From the NCBI GenBank assembly GCA_003447235.1, contig DLZV01000020.1, positions 3,696 through 30,839 of the forward strand: a stretch of DNA of 27,144 bases, written 5' to 3'. This document shows, piece by piece, positions 1 to 6,737 of the stretch (positions are counted from its first letter, which is position 1; every line of letters begins with the position of its first letter). The stretch comes from Prevotella sp. (GTDB lineage Bacteria > Bacteroidota > Bacteroidia > Bacteroidales > Bacteroidaceae). The notes below the pieces were generated by a model. That model ran no database searches and had not been told where the DNA came from. It saw only the letters and a program-made list of their open reading frames with translations. A program made the position numbers and the translations under genes.

Positions 1-92
1 TGGAAGGGAGGACGATACGTGGTAGGTACATGGTGAAGCGTGGCAGATGTCAGGACAGGGAGAGAAGCAAAGGCAGCCCGTTGAGAAGGACC

Positions 93-129
93 AAAAAAGA
101 ACCGAACCAACGGATGCTGATTCGGTTCT
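93..129 (-). terminator. Intrinsic terminator of the TonB receptor-HMA operon
   Basis: A perfect 9-bp inverted repeat, AGAACCGAA (98-106) with TTCGGTTCT (121-129), encloses a 14-nt loop. On the minus strand it is followed by a run of six T (98-93). It lies 47 bp past the stop of the HMA gene, as expected for the end of that operon. Bases 1-92 hold no gene I can support. Confidence 0.85.
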
Positions 130-175
130 GTGCTTAACGTATTATCTTTTCTTCTCTGCTAACCCACAGCGAAAA

Positions 176-508
176 TCATTTGCCGTCGCAGCAGTTGGAA
201 TGGCATCCTTCCTTGATCACCTCCTCCTTGGTAGTGAGGCGCGTCTTGTAGCCAATCTTCTCCAGCGACTTCTGTATCTTCTCTACTGTGGTCTTGTCGG
301 CATCATAGACTACCGTGATCTTCTGCGTCTCGGCAGAAGCCTGGATGTCCTTCACACCCTTGACGAAGCGAAGGTTCTCCTTCACCTTGTTCTCACACTT
401 TCCACACTCCAGTTCGGGATTGGTAGTGAGGATGACCGTCTTGATATCCTTGGCCGAAACAGCCACCACCGTGAGCAGCATCAGCAAAAAACCAAAAAAT
501 CTCTTCAT
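176..508 (-). CDS. Exported heavy-metal-associated (HMA) domain protein
   Basis: This is a 110-residue protein that probably binds a soft metal ion, most likely copper, in the periplasm. Residues 1-19 are a signal peptide ending VSA. The HMA fold follows, with the metal site E-C-G-K-C (Cys35, Cys38) at the usual place after the first strand. The terminal GCHSNCC segment (Cys102, Cys106, Cys107) is a second possible metal ligand set that a plain HMA domain lacks. The ATG at 508 is preferred over an in-frame ATG at 580 because it is preceded by AAGGAGA and starts the signal peptide. The gene lies 87 bp after the TonB receptor in the same direction and before the terminator at 93-129, so the two are probably one operon. 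Seen: CxxC, signal peptide and extra cysteines. Known: the HMA family binds Cu(I), Zn or Hg. Inferred: which metal. Confidence 0.85.
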   Translation of the reverse strand: MKRFFGFLLMLLTVVAVSAKDIKTVILTTNPELECGKCENKVKENLRFVKGVKDIQASAETQKITVVYDADKTTVEKIQKSLEKIGYKTRLTTKEEVIKEGCHSNCCDGK

Positions 509-595
509 AACTTGATTCTCCTTGATTATCTTTTTTTTACATATTTTTATTCGTATGAAACCGCTCTCCGACGAAAACAATTATTCGTTGTCCTC

Positions 596-2665
596 TTAGA
601 AGTGAGCACGGATGCCCGCATAGACCATGGCTCCGCTGATCGGTCCATAGACGAGCGTAGAGTCGAAACTGTCGCTCCACGGATTCTCACAACCGATGAT
701 CGGATGCTTCTGCTTGTAGCCCGTCAGATTCTCTCCACCCGCATAGACAGCGAAGTTGCGGAACTCGCGCGTGACCTGGACATTGAGCGTGGGATAAGCC
801 TTGTAGGTATTGTCCCAAGAGACAGAACCGTCGGCCAGCGTGTAGGACTGAGGCAGACGACCACCGCCATTGAGGGCGAAGGTGGCATCAAACTGCCAAA
901 GCCCCAGGCCCGGCTTGTAGCTTGCCGTAAACAAACCCTTGTAGCGACTCTGCAACGGTTTGGCGCGCAGCACACCACCATAAGTGGCCCGCACGAGGTT
1001 GTAGCGGTAGGCGGCCGTGAGGTCGAGACCCTTGATGGGCGTGATGCTGGCGTCCACCTGGAAGGTATGGGAGTAGCTACTACCATCCAAGTCGGAGATC
1101 GTGATGGTCTTCGGATCGCTATCGTAGTCGATGATGGTCTGGTTGAGGAAGTGGGTATAGAAGTACTCCGCATTGATCTTCAACGTCTTATCAGCGATGG
1201 GAATCATAAAGGCCGTGCTGACGCCATAGTTCCAAGCCTCCTCCTGGCCCAGTTTGCCGATCACGAGTTGGCGGCCGCTGGCCATGACATAGTTGCTCTC
1301 AGCCAGCACGTGCGGCGAGCGGTAGCCCTTGCCCGCCGACAGGCGAAGCGTGACCACATCGTTCATCACCCACTTCACATGAGCGCGCGGCGTGAGGAAC
1401 GTGCCATAGACGTTGCTATGATCGACACGGAGACCCGCCATAGCCACGAAGCGCTGGTGGAGGTTGAACGTATATTGCGCATAGGCACCGGGGACGGTCT
1501 CGCTTTCGATCATCGTTTCCGTGGGGAGCGTCGCGTCGTGGACGAGGCGCACATTCTGATGGAGGTAGTCGTGGTTGAGGCTCAGACCGGTCGAGAGATT
1601 GTGCTCATGACCCAGGTTGGTCTCAAAGACGAGAGAGGCGTAGGCATTCTTCTCGTTGACGTCATAGATTTTCAGTCCGTAGCCAGCCTTCTGCTGGTGC
1701 ATGGAGACATTGCCCATCAGGGCGATACTGCTCTCCTGCTCGTTCTCGAAGACGTAGGCGTGCTTCATCGACGCCTCGTAGCGATTGGTCTCTATACCTA
1801 TTTTATATAGGGGCTGACCATTGGCGTTAGCGTGGCCTTTCACCTGTCCCGTGTTGCGGTCCTCCTTGAGTGCTCCGATGCTGCCATGGAAGATATACTT
1901 ACCCGAACGAGCCCACCAGCGATTCTGGATGTTGTACTGTCTCACCTGCGGATCGTCCTGGAATCCATCGCCATTGCCATCATGATGATTCCAGTTGTTC
2001 TCAAAGTGGGTCAGCAGCTCGGTGGCGCAGTTCTCATTGCCATTGATATGGAGATTGGCCATCGCATTGGCCTCAAACTTACCCATGCTGCTGCCATAGA
2101 GATTGAACTGCACCTGCTGCTCGTCCTCCGGTTTCAGATACTGGACGTTGATCTGTCCCGTCATGGCCTCGTAGCCGTTCTTGACGGAGGCGTTGCCCTT
2201 CGACACCTGGATGCTGTTCATCCAAGATCCAGGGACGTAGCCCAAGGCAAAGGGAGCAGCCGAACCGCGGAAGTTGGGCAGCAGCTCGGATAACATCTGC
2301 ACATAGGTGCCGCCGAGGCCCAGGAGCTTGATCTGCTTCGCTCCCGTGGCAGCGTCCGAATAGTTGACATCCACGGAAGGGTTGTTGACGAAACTCTCGC
2401 CGAGGTTGCAGCAAGCGGCCTTGAAGAGCTCGCCCTTGAGCATCGCCTGGCCGTTGATGGCACCACCCATCGAGCGGACGGTCTGTCGCTTGGTGATCGT
2501 CACCTCGTTGATATGCTGGTCGGGCAGCATCACCTCGGTCGTATCCGAAGCGATGGAGACGGGATCTACGGAGCTCGCCGCCCCACTCTGGGCATGGACA
2601 AGCGTGGGCAACAGCAAGGAGGCTGCCGCAATGACGCACTTATTCTTACTCTTTCTGTGATTCAT
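596..2665 (-). CDS. TonB-dependent outer-membrane receptor, probably for a metal or metallophore
   Basis: A 689-residue outer-membrane receptor for TonB-driven uptake. Residues 1-25 form a signal peptide (LVHA-Q). A plug domain follows at about 50-165, with the motif ACCNLGESF (Cys85-Cys86), then a 22-strand-type barrel ending in aromatic-rich strands (..YAGIRAHF). It lacks the N-terminal carboxypeptidase-like domain of SusC-type receptors, so glycan import is unlikely. An extracellular-loop-like stretch WNHHDGNGDGFQDD is rich in His and Asp. The Cys pair, the His/Asp loop and the HMA gene downstream together suggest a metal substrate, perhaps copper. That assignment is inference. No strong ribosome binding site is seen (AAGAAAA before ATG), which is common in Bacteroidota. 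The promoter region carries a perfect dyad (see 2715-2751). Confidence 0.88.
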   Translation of the reverse strand: MNHRKSKNKCVIAAASLLLPTLVHAQSGAASSVDPVSIASDTTEVMLPDQHINEVTITKRQTVRSMGGAINGQAMLKGELFKAACCNLGESFVNNPSVDVNYSDAATGAKQIKLLGLGGTYVQMLSELLPNFRGSAAPFALGYVPGSWMNSIQVSKGNASVKNGYEAMTGQINVQYLKPEDEQQVQFNLYGSSMGKFEANAMANLHINGNENCATELLTHFENNWNHHDGNGDGFQDDPQVRQYNIQNRWWARSGKYIFHGSIGALKEDRNTGQVKGHANANGQPLYKIGIETNRYEASMKHAYVFENEQESSIALMGNVSMHQQKAGYGLKIYDVNEKNAYASLVFETNLGHEHNLSTGLSLNHDYLHQNVRLVHDATLPTETMIESETVPGAYAQYTFNLHQRFVAMAGLRVDHSNVYGTFLTPRAHVKWVMNDVVTLRLSAGKGYRSPHVLAESNYVMASGRQLVIGKLGQEEAWNYGVSTAFMIPIADKTLKINAEYFYTHFLNQTIIDYDSDPKTITISDLDGSSYSHTFQVDASITPIKGLDLTAAYRYNLVRATYGGVLRAKPLQSRYKGLFTASYKPGLGLWQFDATFALNGGGRLPQSYTLADGSVSWDNTYKAYPTLNVQVTREFRNFAVYAGGENLTGYKQKHPIIGCENPWSDSFDSTLVYGPISGAMVYAGIRAHF

Positions 2666-2714
2666 TTTTCTTGATAATAATGAGGTCGGTACACTCGTTT
2701 GTACTTTGACGGTG

Positions 2715-2751
2715 CAAAATTAGGGGAAAACTCTTGCAACCGAGTTGCAAA
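2715..2751 (-). promoter_or_regulatory. Promoter and operator-like dyad of the TonB receptor operon
   Basis: On the minus strand TAATTTTG (2722-2715) matches the Bacteroidota -7 consensus TAnnTTTG. The expected -33 position has no good TTTG; the nearest (2751-2748) leaves a 25-bp spacer. That spacer is largely filled by a perfect inverted repeat, TTGCAAC-CGA-GTTGCAA (2734-2750). A dyad lying between stretched promoter boxes suggests control by a dimeric regulator. The regulator is not in the window. Confidence 0.6.
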
Positions 2752-2815
2752 ATGGTGTAAAGCTGAAAAATGAGGGTAAAAAAAGGAATCCTTAAAATGA
2801 GGGGCAAATAGGGGG

Positions 2816-2852
2816 AAAAAGAAAAACCTTGCAACTCTCATGAGTTACAAGG
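2816..2852 (-). terminator. Intrinsic terminator of tRNA-His
   Basis: On the minus strand CCTTGTAACTC (2852-2842) pairs with GAGTTGCAAGG (2837-2827). This gives 11 pairs, one of them G-U, with a 4-nt loop. TTTTTCTTTTT (2826-2816) follows. It lies 10 bp beyond the tRNA 3' end. Confidence 0.88.
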
Positions 2853-2862
2853 AATCTTGGAG

Positions 2863-2937
2863 GGTGGAAGGTGGGACTCGAACCCACGACATTCAGAACC
2901 ACAATCTGACGCTCTAACCAACTGAACTACGTCCACC
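2863..2937 (-). tRNA. tRNA-His (anticodon GTG)
   Basis: The minus strand folds as a tRNA. The D arm is GTTC..GAGC, the anticodon stem TCAGA/TCTGA holds loop TTGTGGT with anticodon GTG, and the T arm GTGGG/CCCAC has loop TTCGAGT. The acceptor stem is GTGGACG/CTTCCAC, with one C-U mismatch at pair 6:67. An extra 5' G (2937) opposite C73 is the His-specific G-1 identity element and is encoded here. The 3' CCA is not encoded. The gene has its own promoter (2974-3005) and terminator (2816-2852), so it is a single-gene unit. Confidence 0.95.
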
Positions 2938-2973
2938 ATGTTACACTCAACAAGCTTTCTCGTTAAGCGGGTG

Positions 2974-3005
2974 CAAAGGTAGAAAGAATATTTCGTTCGC
3001 GCAAA
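2974..3005 (-). promoter_or_regulatory. Promoter of tRNA-His
   Basis: On the minus strand TTTG (3005-3002), a 20-bp spacer and TACCTTTG (2981-2974) match the Bacteroidota -33/-7 consensus. The tRNA 5' end is about 37 bp downstream of the -7 box. The -33 box is part of the small palindrome GCAAATTTTTGC (3001-3012). The rest of the gap up to 3154 shows only an AAAAAGTACTTTTT palindrome (3027-3040). Confidence 0.8.
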
Positions 3006-3154
3006 TTTTTGCGGCATTATTTTTCAAAAAAGTACTTTTTACCCTGTAAAACACTTAGCAGCTCCCTTTTTCTCCTTGTTAGATATATAAAAGGAGCATC
3101 GGACCCAGGGCGGAGACATTGCCGCCGGAGAAGTCCTCGGCTCACCATGCCACG

Positions 3155-3697
3155 CTACTCGCCCGCATGACCATGACTGTTGGACTCCGTCTTGCTCTGG
3201 CTGCTGCCACTCACCATCCCCGTAGTATCCTCGGGAGCGGGCTGCTCTATCTCCTCGGGCACCTCCTCTTCCACTTCGGGATGTTCGGGCTGCTCGACGA
3301 TCGTGTCAACCTGCGTTTGCGGTTTGTCGTCCACCACCGGTTCCTCATAAGGAATGGTATCGGCAGGCAGGACATCAGGCTGCTCGGGCTGCGACGACGA
3401 GGTAGAGAACATGGCAAAGCCTATCACGGCCACTACCAGCACCACTACCGCCACACCTATCCACAGCCAGCGCCGGTTGGGGCGGTCGTCCTCGTCCACC
3501 GTGGCAGCATGCCAAGGATTCTTCGGGCCGCCACCCGTGGGTCGGGGCGCCTCGTAGTGCTCACCCTTGGCAGCATTGGGCAGCGTGATCTGCATCACGC
3601 CATGACACTCCGGACATTGGCATTCGACCGTCATGCCCGGTTCGGCATCGATGATAAACTGCGTTCCGCAGTTGTCGCAAGTAATCTGATATTTCAT
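3155..3697 (-). CDS. Zinc-ribbon, single-pass membrane protein of unknown function
   Basis: A 180-residue protein I cannot name. Residues 7-31 form a zinc ribbon with Cys7-x2-Cys10 and Cys28-x2-Cys31, plus an additional Cys26, like MJ0042-type N-terminal ribbons. A polar, Pro-rich linker follows, then one transmembrane helix at about 77-97. The last 80 residues are rich in Glu, Pro, Thr and Val with a Ser-rich end, and probably lie outside the inner membrane. The start is supported by a strong AAAGGAG 8 bases upstream of ATG. It begins 23 bp after the waaA stop in the same direction, so the two are likely cotranscribed. The architecture (cytoplasmic ribbon, one helix, disordered acidic tail) suggests an adaptor or scaffold. 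No function is implied by sequence alone. Confidence 0.8.
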   Translation of the reverse strand: MKYQITCDNCGTQFIIDAEPGMTVECQCPECHGVMQITLPNAAKGEHYEAPRPTGGGPKNPWHAATVDEDDRPNRRWLWIGVAVVVLVVAVIGFAMFSTSSSQPEQPDVLPADTIPYEEPVVDDKPQTQVDTIVEQPEHPEVEEEVPEEIEQPAPEDTTGMVSGSSQSKTESNSHGHAGE

Positions 3698-3720
3698 TTA
3701 TTACTCCTTTCCAAGTTTGA

Positions 3721-4974
3721 TCAAGACTGTGCTTGACAGTTCTTCTCCAGTTCAGGCTTCACGGCCTGGAGCACCCTTTCGGTCGCTCCCGTGAGTTTTT
3801 CGACAAAGGCAGCTGCCCGTCCCGCGCTCTCCTGAAGGAAAGCCTCATCCTTGGTGAAGCGGTCCATCAGCTGAGCAAAGCCCGCATCATCAGAGACCTC
3901 GAAGCCACCCTGGGCCGCTATCAGTCCCTGCGCCTCCTGGAAATGCTTGTTGTTGGGTCCGAAAAGGACCGGCATACCCCATACCGCGGCCTCCAGCACA
4001 TTGTGGATGCCCACACCGAAGCCTCCACCCACATAGGCCACGCGGCCATAGTGATAGACCGAGGAGAGAAGTCCGAAGCAGTCGATGATCAAGACGTCGG
4101 CATCGGCCACGGTCTCCTCGCTCGACTGGGTGTAGCGGGCCACCTTCTTGCCTTGCAGCAACTGGCGGATCTGCGCCAGGTGCTCCTCCTTAATGACATG
4201 AGGAGCGATGATGAGTTTCCACTCGGGATGGGAGGCAAAGTAGCGAAGGAAGAGTTCCTCGTCGGGCAACCAAGAGGACCCTGCCACGAAGACACGGTCC
4301 GAGTCGCCAACAAAGCGCTCCACCAGGGGCAACTGCTTGCGCGCCTCCCTCACCTGGAGCACGCGGTCGAAACGGGTGTCGCCCACAACCTCCACCTGGT
4401 CGATGCCTATCGACGAGAGCAACTGGCTACTCTCCTCGTTCTGAACGAAGAAGCGGCTGAAGCAGCGCAACACGCGGCCATACTGCCGTCCGTAGGGACG
4501 GAAAAAGATCTGACCAGGGCGGAAGATGCTGCTCACGCTATAGGTCGGCACCCCGCGATGGTTCAAGATATGGAGGTAGTTGTACCAAAACTCATACTTC
4601 ACGAAAAAGGCCATGACAGGGCGTACCGTGCGAAGGAAGCGGCGCGCGTTGCCGACGGTGTCGATCGGGAGGTAGGTGACGATGTCCGCCCCCTTGTAGT
4701 CCTTGCGCACCTCGTAGCCCGAAGGCGAGAAGAAGGTGAGCAGGATCTTGTAGTCGGGAAACTCGCGGCGTATGGCCTCCATCAACGGACGGCCTTGCTC
4801 AAACTCGCCGAGCGACGCGGCATGAAACCAGACATAGCGAGCCGTAGGATCGACCCGCTGCTGAAGCACGCCAAAGGCTGCTTGCTCGCCACGCCACATC
4901 TTGCGCACCTTCGAGTCGAAGCGCGCAGCAATGCGGACGCCCAGTTGCATGGCATACATGATGAAGTTGTACAT
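3721..4974 (-). CDS. waaA: 3-deoxy-D-manno-octulosonic acid (Kdo) transferase
   Basis: A 417-residue glycosyltransferase of family GT30. It adds Kdo from CMP-Kdo to the lipid A precursor at the inner face of the inner membrane, an essential step in making the LPS core. An N-terminal membrane-associating segment (YNFIMYAMQLGV) precedes WFHAASLGEFEQ, which carries the conserved catalytic-site Glu. Other family hallmarks are LTFFSPSGYE, YLPIDTVGNARRF, KYEFWYNYL, GDTRFDRV and, in the C-terminal nucleotide-binding half, GGGFGVGIHNVLEAA followed by GPNNKHFQEA. The length is normal. An AGAGG lies just before the ATG. It lies 68 bp after gltX and 23 bp before the zinc-ribbon gene, all leftward. Whether the enzyme adds one or two Kdo residues cannot be read from the sequence. 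Confidence 0.95.
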   Translation of the reverse strand: MYNFIMYAMQLGVRIAARFDSKVRKMWRGEQAAFGVLQQRVDPTARYVWFHAASLGEFEQGRPLMEAIRREFPDYKILLTFFSPSGYEVRKDYKGADIVTYLPIDTVGNARRFLRTVRPVMAFFVKYEFWYNYLHILNHRGVPTYSVSSIFRPGQIFFRPYGRQYGRVLRCFSRFFVQNEESSQLLSSIGIDQVEVVGDTRFDRVLQVREARKQLPLVERFVGDSDRVFVAGSSWLPDEELFLRYFASHPEWKLIIAPHVIKEEHLAQIRQLLQGKKVARYTQSSEETVADADVLIIDCFGLLSSVYHYGRVAYVGGGFGVGIHNVLEAAVWGMPVLFGPNNKHFQEAQGLIAAQGGFEVSDDAGFAQLMDRFTKDEAFLQESAGRAAAFVEKLTGATERVLQAVKPELEKNCQAQS

Positions 4975-5021
4975 TACCTCTTGTAGGGTTGATGATTAGC
5001 TAATGACGTGAGAGACAGAAT

Positions 5022-5037
5022 GGCGGGCGCGCCCGCC
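5022..5037. repeat. GC-rich 16-bp palindrome between gltX and waaA
   Basis: GGCGGGCGCGCCCGCC is perfectly self-complementary and lies 5 bp past the gltX stop. No T run follows on the minus strand, so it is not a standard intrinsic terminator. It could form a 3'-end-stabilising or pausing hairpin between the two cistrons. Confidence 0.6.
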
Positions 5038-5042
5038 CGTTC

Positions 5043-6587
5043 TTATCCCAGTTCGCTGATGGCGCGATGGAGGCGACGGAGGGTCTCCTCCTTGCCGAGG
5101 AAGGCCGAGATGTCAAACATACCGGGACCCTTGCCGATACCGACAAGCGCCAGGCGGAACGCGTTCATCACGTCGCCGAGCTTGTAGCCCTTCTCCTCGA
5201 CCCACTTCATCACCACTGGTTCCTGGCCCTCAACCGAGAAGTCCTCGACCTCCTGGAGCACCTGCGCCAGTTCGGTCATCTGCTGGGCGGAATACTCCTT
5301 CCAGCGCTTCTTCGCCGTCTTCTCGTCATACTCCGTAGGAGCGATGAAGAAGAAGGCGCAGAGCGGCCACAACTCATGGACGAAATCGACACGGTCCTTC
5401 ATCATGTGGACCACCTGGCGCACACGATCCATGGTCGTATCGACGCCATTGTTGGCCACGATGGGCGCGAAGAGGCCTGCGATCTCCTCGTCGCTCTTCC
5501 GCAGCATATACTCGTGGTTGAACCAAATCGCTTTCTTGTAGTCGAACTTCGCTCCTGCCTTGGAGCACTTCGTGATGTCGAAGGCCTCCACCAGTTCGTC
5601 GAGCGAGAACATCTCCTGCTCCGTGCCCGGATTCCATCCCAGCAGAGCAAGGAAATTGACCACGGCCTCGGGGAAATAGCCACTCTCGCGGAAGCCTGTG
5701 CTGACCTCGCCCGTCTTCGGGTCTTCCCACTCCAGGGGGAAGACGGGAAATCCCAGGCGGTCGCCATCACGCTTCGACAGTTTGCCCTTGCCCTCGGGCT
5801 TGAGCAGCAACGGCAGGTGGGCGAAGCGCGGCATGGTGTCCTCCCAGCCGAAAGCACGGTAGAGCAGGACGTGGAGGGGCGCACTCGGGAGCCACTCCTC
5901 GCCACGGATCACGTGGCTGATGCCCATCAAGTGGTCATCGACAATATTGGCCAAGTGGTAGGTGGGCAGCTCGTCGTGGCTCTTGTAGAGCACCTTGTCA
6001 TCGAGGATATCGGTCTTGACGTGGACGTCGCCACGGATCATATCATGGACCACGACCTCCTCGCCCGGCTCCACGAGGAAACGGACGACATACTGCTCGC
6101 CGTCGTCGATGAGCTGCTTGACCTCCTCGGCAGAACGCGTGAGCGAGTTGCGCATCGTCAGTCGCGTGTGGGCGTCATACTGGAAGTTCTTCACCTCAGC
6201 ACGCTTCTGCTCCAGTTCCTCGGGCGTATCGAAGGCATAGTAGGCCTTGCCCTCGTCGAGGAGCTGCTGCACATACTCCTTATAGATCTCCCTGCGCTCG
6301 CTCTGACGGTACGGGCCGTGGCTTCCACCGAAGCTGACACCCTCGTCAAAGTGGATACCCAACCAGCGGAACGACTCCAGGATATACTCTTCCGCTCCCG
6401 GTACGAAGCGGCTGGAGTCTGTGTCCTCAATGCGGAACACCAGCGATCCATGATGCTGGCGGGCAAACAAATAGTTGAACAAAGCCGTGCGAACACCGCC
6501 AATATGCAACGCTCCCGTGGGACTGGGTGCAAAGCGAACCCGCACCTGCGAAGACGCTGCTTCTGCTGTAAATTTTTCTTCCATCAT
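5043..6587 (-). CDS. gltX: Glutamyl-tRNA synthetase
   Basis: A 514-residue class I aminoacyl-tRNA synthetase that charges tRNA-Glu. FAPSPTGALHIGG carries the HIGH-type motif at residues 28-31, and KLSKR at 269-273 is the KMSKS-type loop. Both are typical of GluRS, as are RIEDTDSSR and the hallmark VIRGEEWLPSAPLH. The C-terminal third is the helical anticodon-binding region. The length is normal for Bacteroidota. Two adjacent ATG codons (6587 and 6584) could start the protein and cannot be told apart. It is first in a leftward set with waaA and the zinc-ribbon gene, and is divergent from the HD phosphohydrolase gene across 150 bp. Confidence 0.97.
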   Translation of the reverse strand: MMEEKFTAEAASSQVRVRFAPSPTGALHIGGVRTALFNYLFARQHHGSLVFRIEDTDSSRFVPGAEEYILESFRWLGIHFDEGVSFGGSHGPYRQSERREIYKEYVQQLLDEGKAYYAFDTPEELEQKRAEVKNFQYDAHTRLTMRNSLTRSAEEVKQLIDDGEQYVVRFLVEPGEEVVVHDMIRGDVHVKTDILDDKVLYKSHDELPTYHLANIVDDHLMGISHVIRGEEWLPSAPLHVLLYRAFGWEDTMPRFAHLPLLLKPEGKGKLSKRDGDRLGFPVFPLEWEDPKTGEVSTGFRESGYFPEAVVNFLALLGWNPGTEQEMFSLDELVEAFDITKCSKAGAKFDYKKAIWFNHEYMLRKSDEEIAGLFAPIVANNGVDTTMDRVRQVVHMMKDRVDFVHELWPLCAFFFIAPTEYDEKTAKKRWKEYSAQQMTELAQVLQEVEDFSVEGQEPVVMKWVEEKGYKLGDVMNAFRLALVGIGKGPGMFDISAFLGKEETLRRLHRAISELG

Positions 6588-6621
6588 AAATTGATAAGCG
6601 TGGATAGCCTAAAATTTTCGG

Positions 6622-6629
6622 CAAAAGTA
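6622..6629 (-). promoter_or_regulatory. -7 box upstream of gltX
   Basis: TACTTTTG on the minus strand matches TAnnTTTG 35 bp before the gltX ATG. No convincing -33 TTTG is seen at the right spacing. The same 150-bp gap holds TAATTTCG (6664-6671, plus strand, one mismatch), a possible -7 box for the HD gene. It also holds a small palindrome, GGCATTTATGCC (6681-6692), in that gene's leader. Confidence 0.5.
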
Positions 6630-6737
6630 ATGCTTTTTTTTCGATTATACCATATTTTTTTCGTAATTTCGCCGAGTAAAGGCATTTATGCCCCTATACC
6701 AAGGGCTAAGAACCAACCAAAACGAACATTACGCATC

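Noticed and set aside
1..92. Possible start of another minus-strand gene (ATG at 32) after the operon terminator
   Set aside because: Only about ten codons are inside the window, and the -7-like TGCCTTTG upstream has a mismatch; too little to call.
47..1810. A 587-codon plus-strand open frame
   Set aside because: It is antisense to the HMA and TonB receptor genes, crosses both and their gap, and has no recognisable domain.
5067..6737. Upstream extension of the HD phosphohydrolase frame
   Set aside because: The frame stays open across the gltX antisense strand, but this part has no family similarity. The ATG at 6738 gives a normal PgpH-like N terminus.
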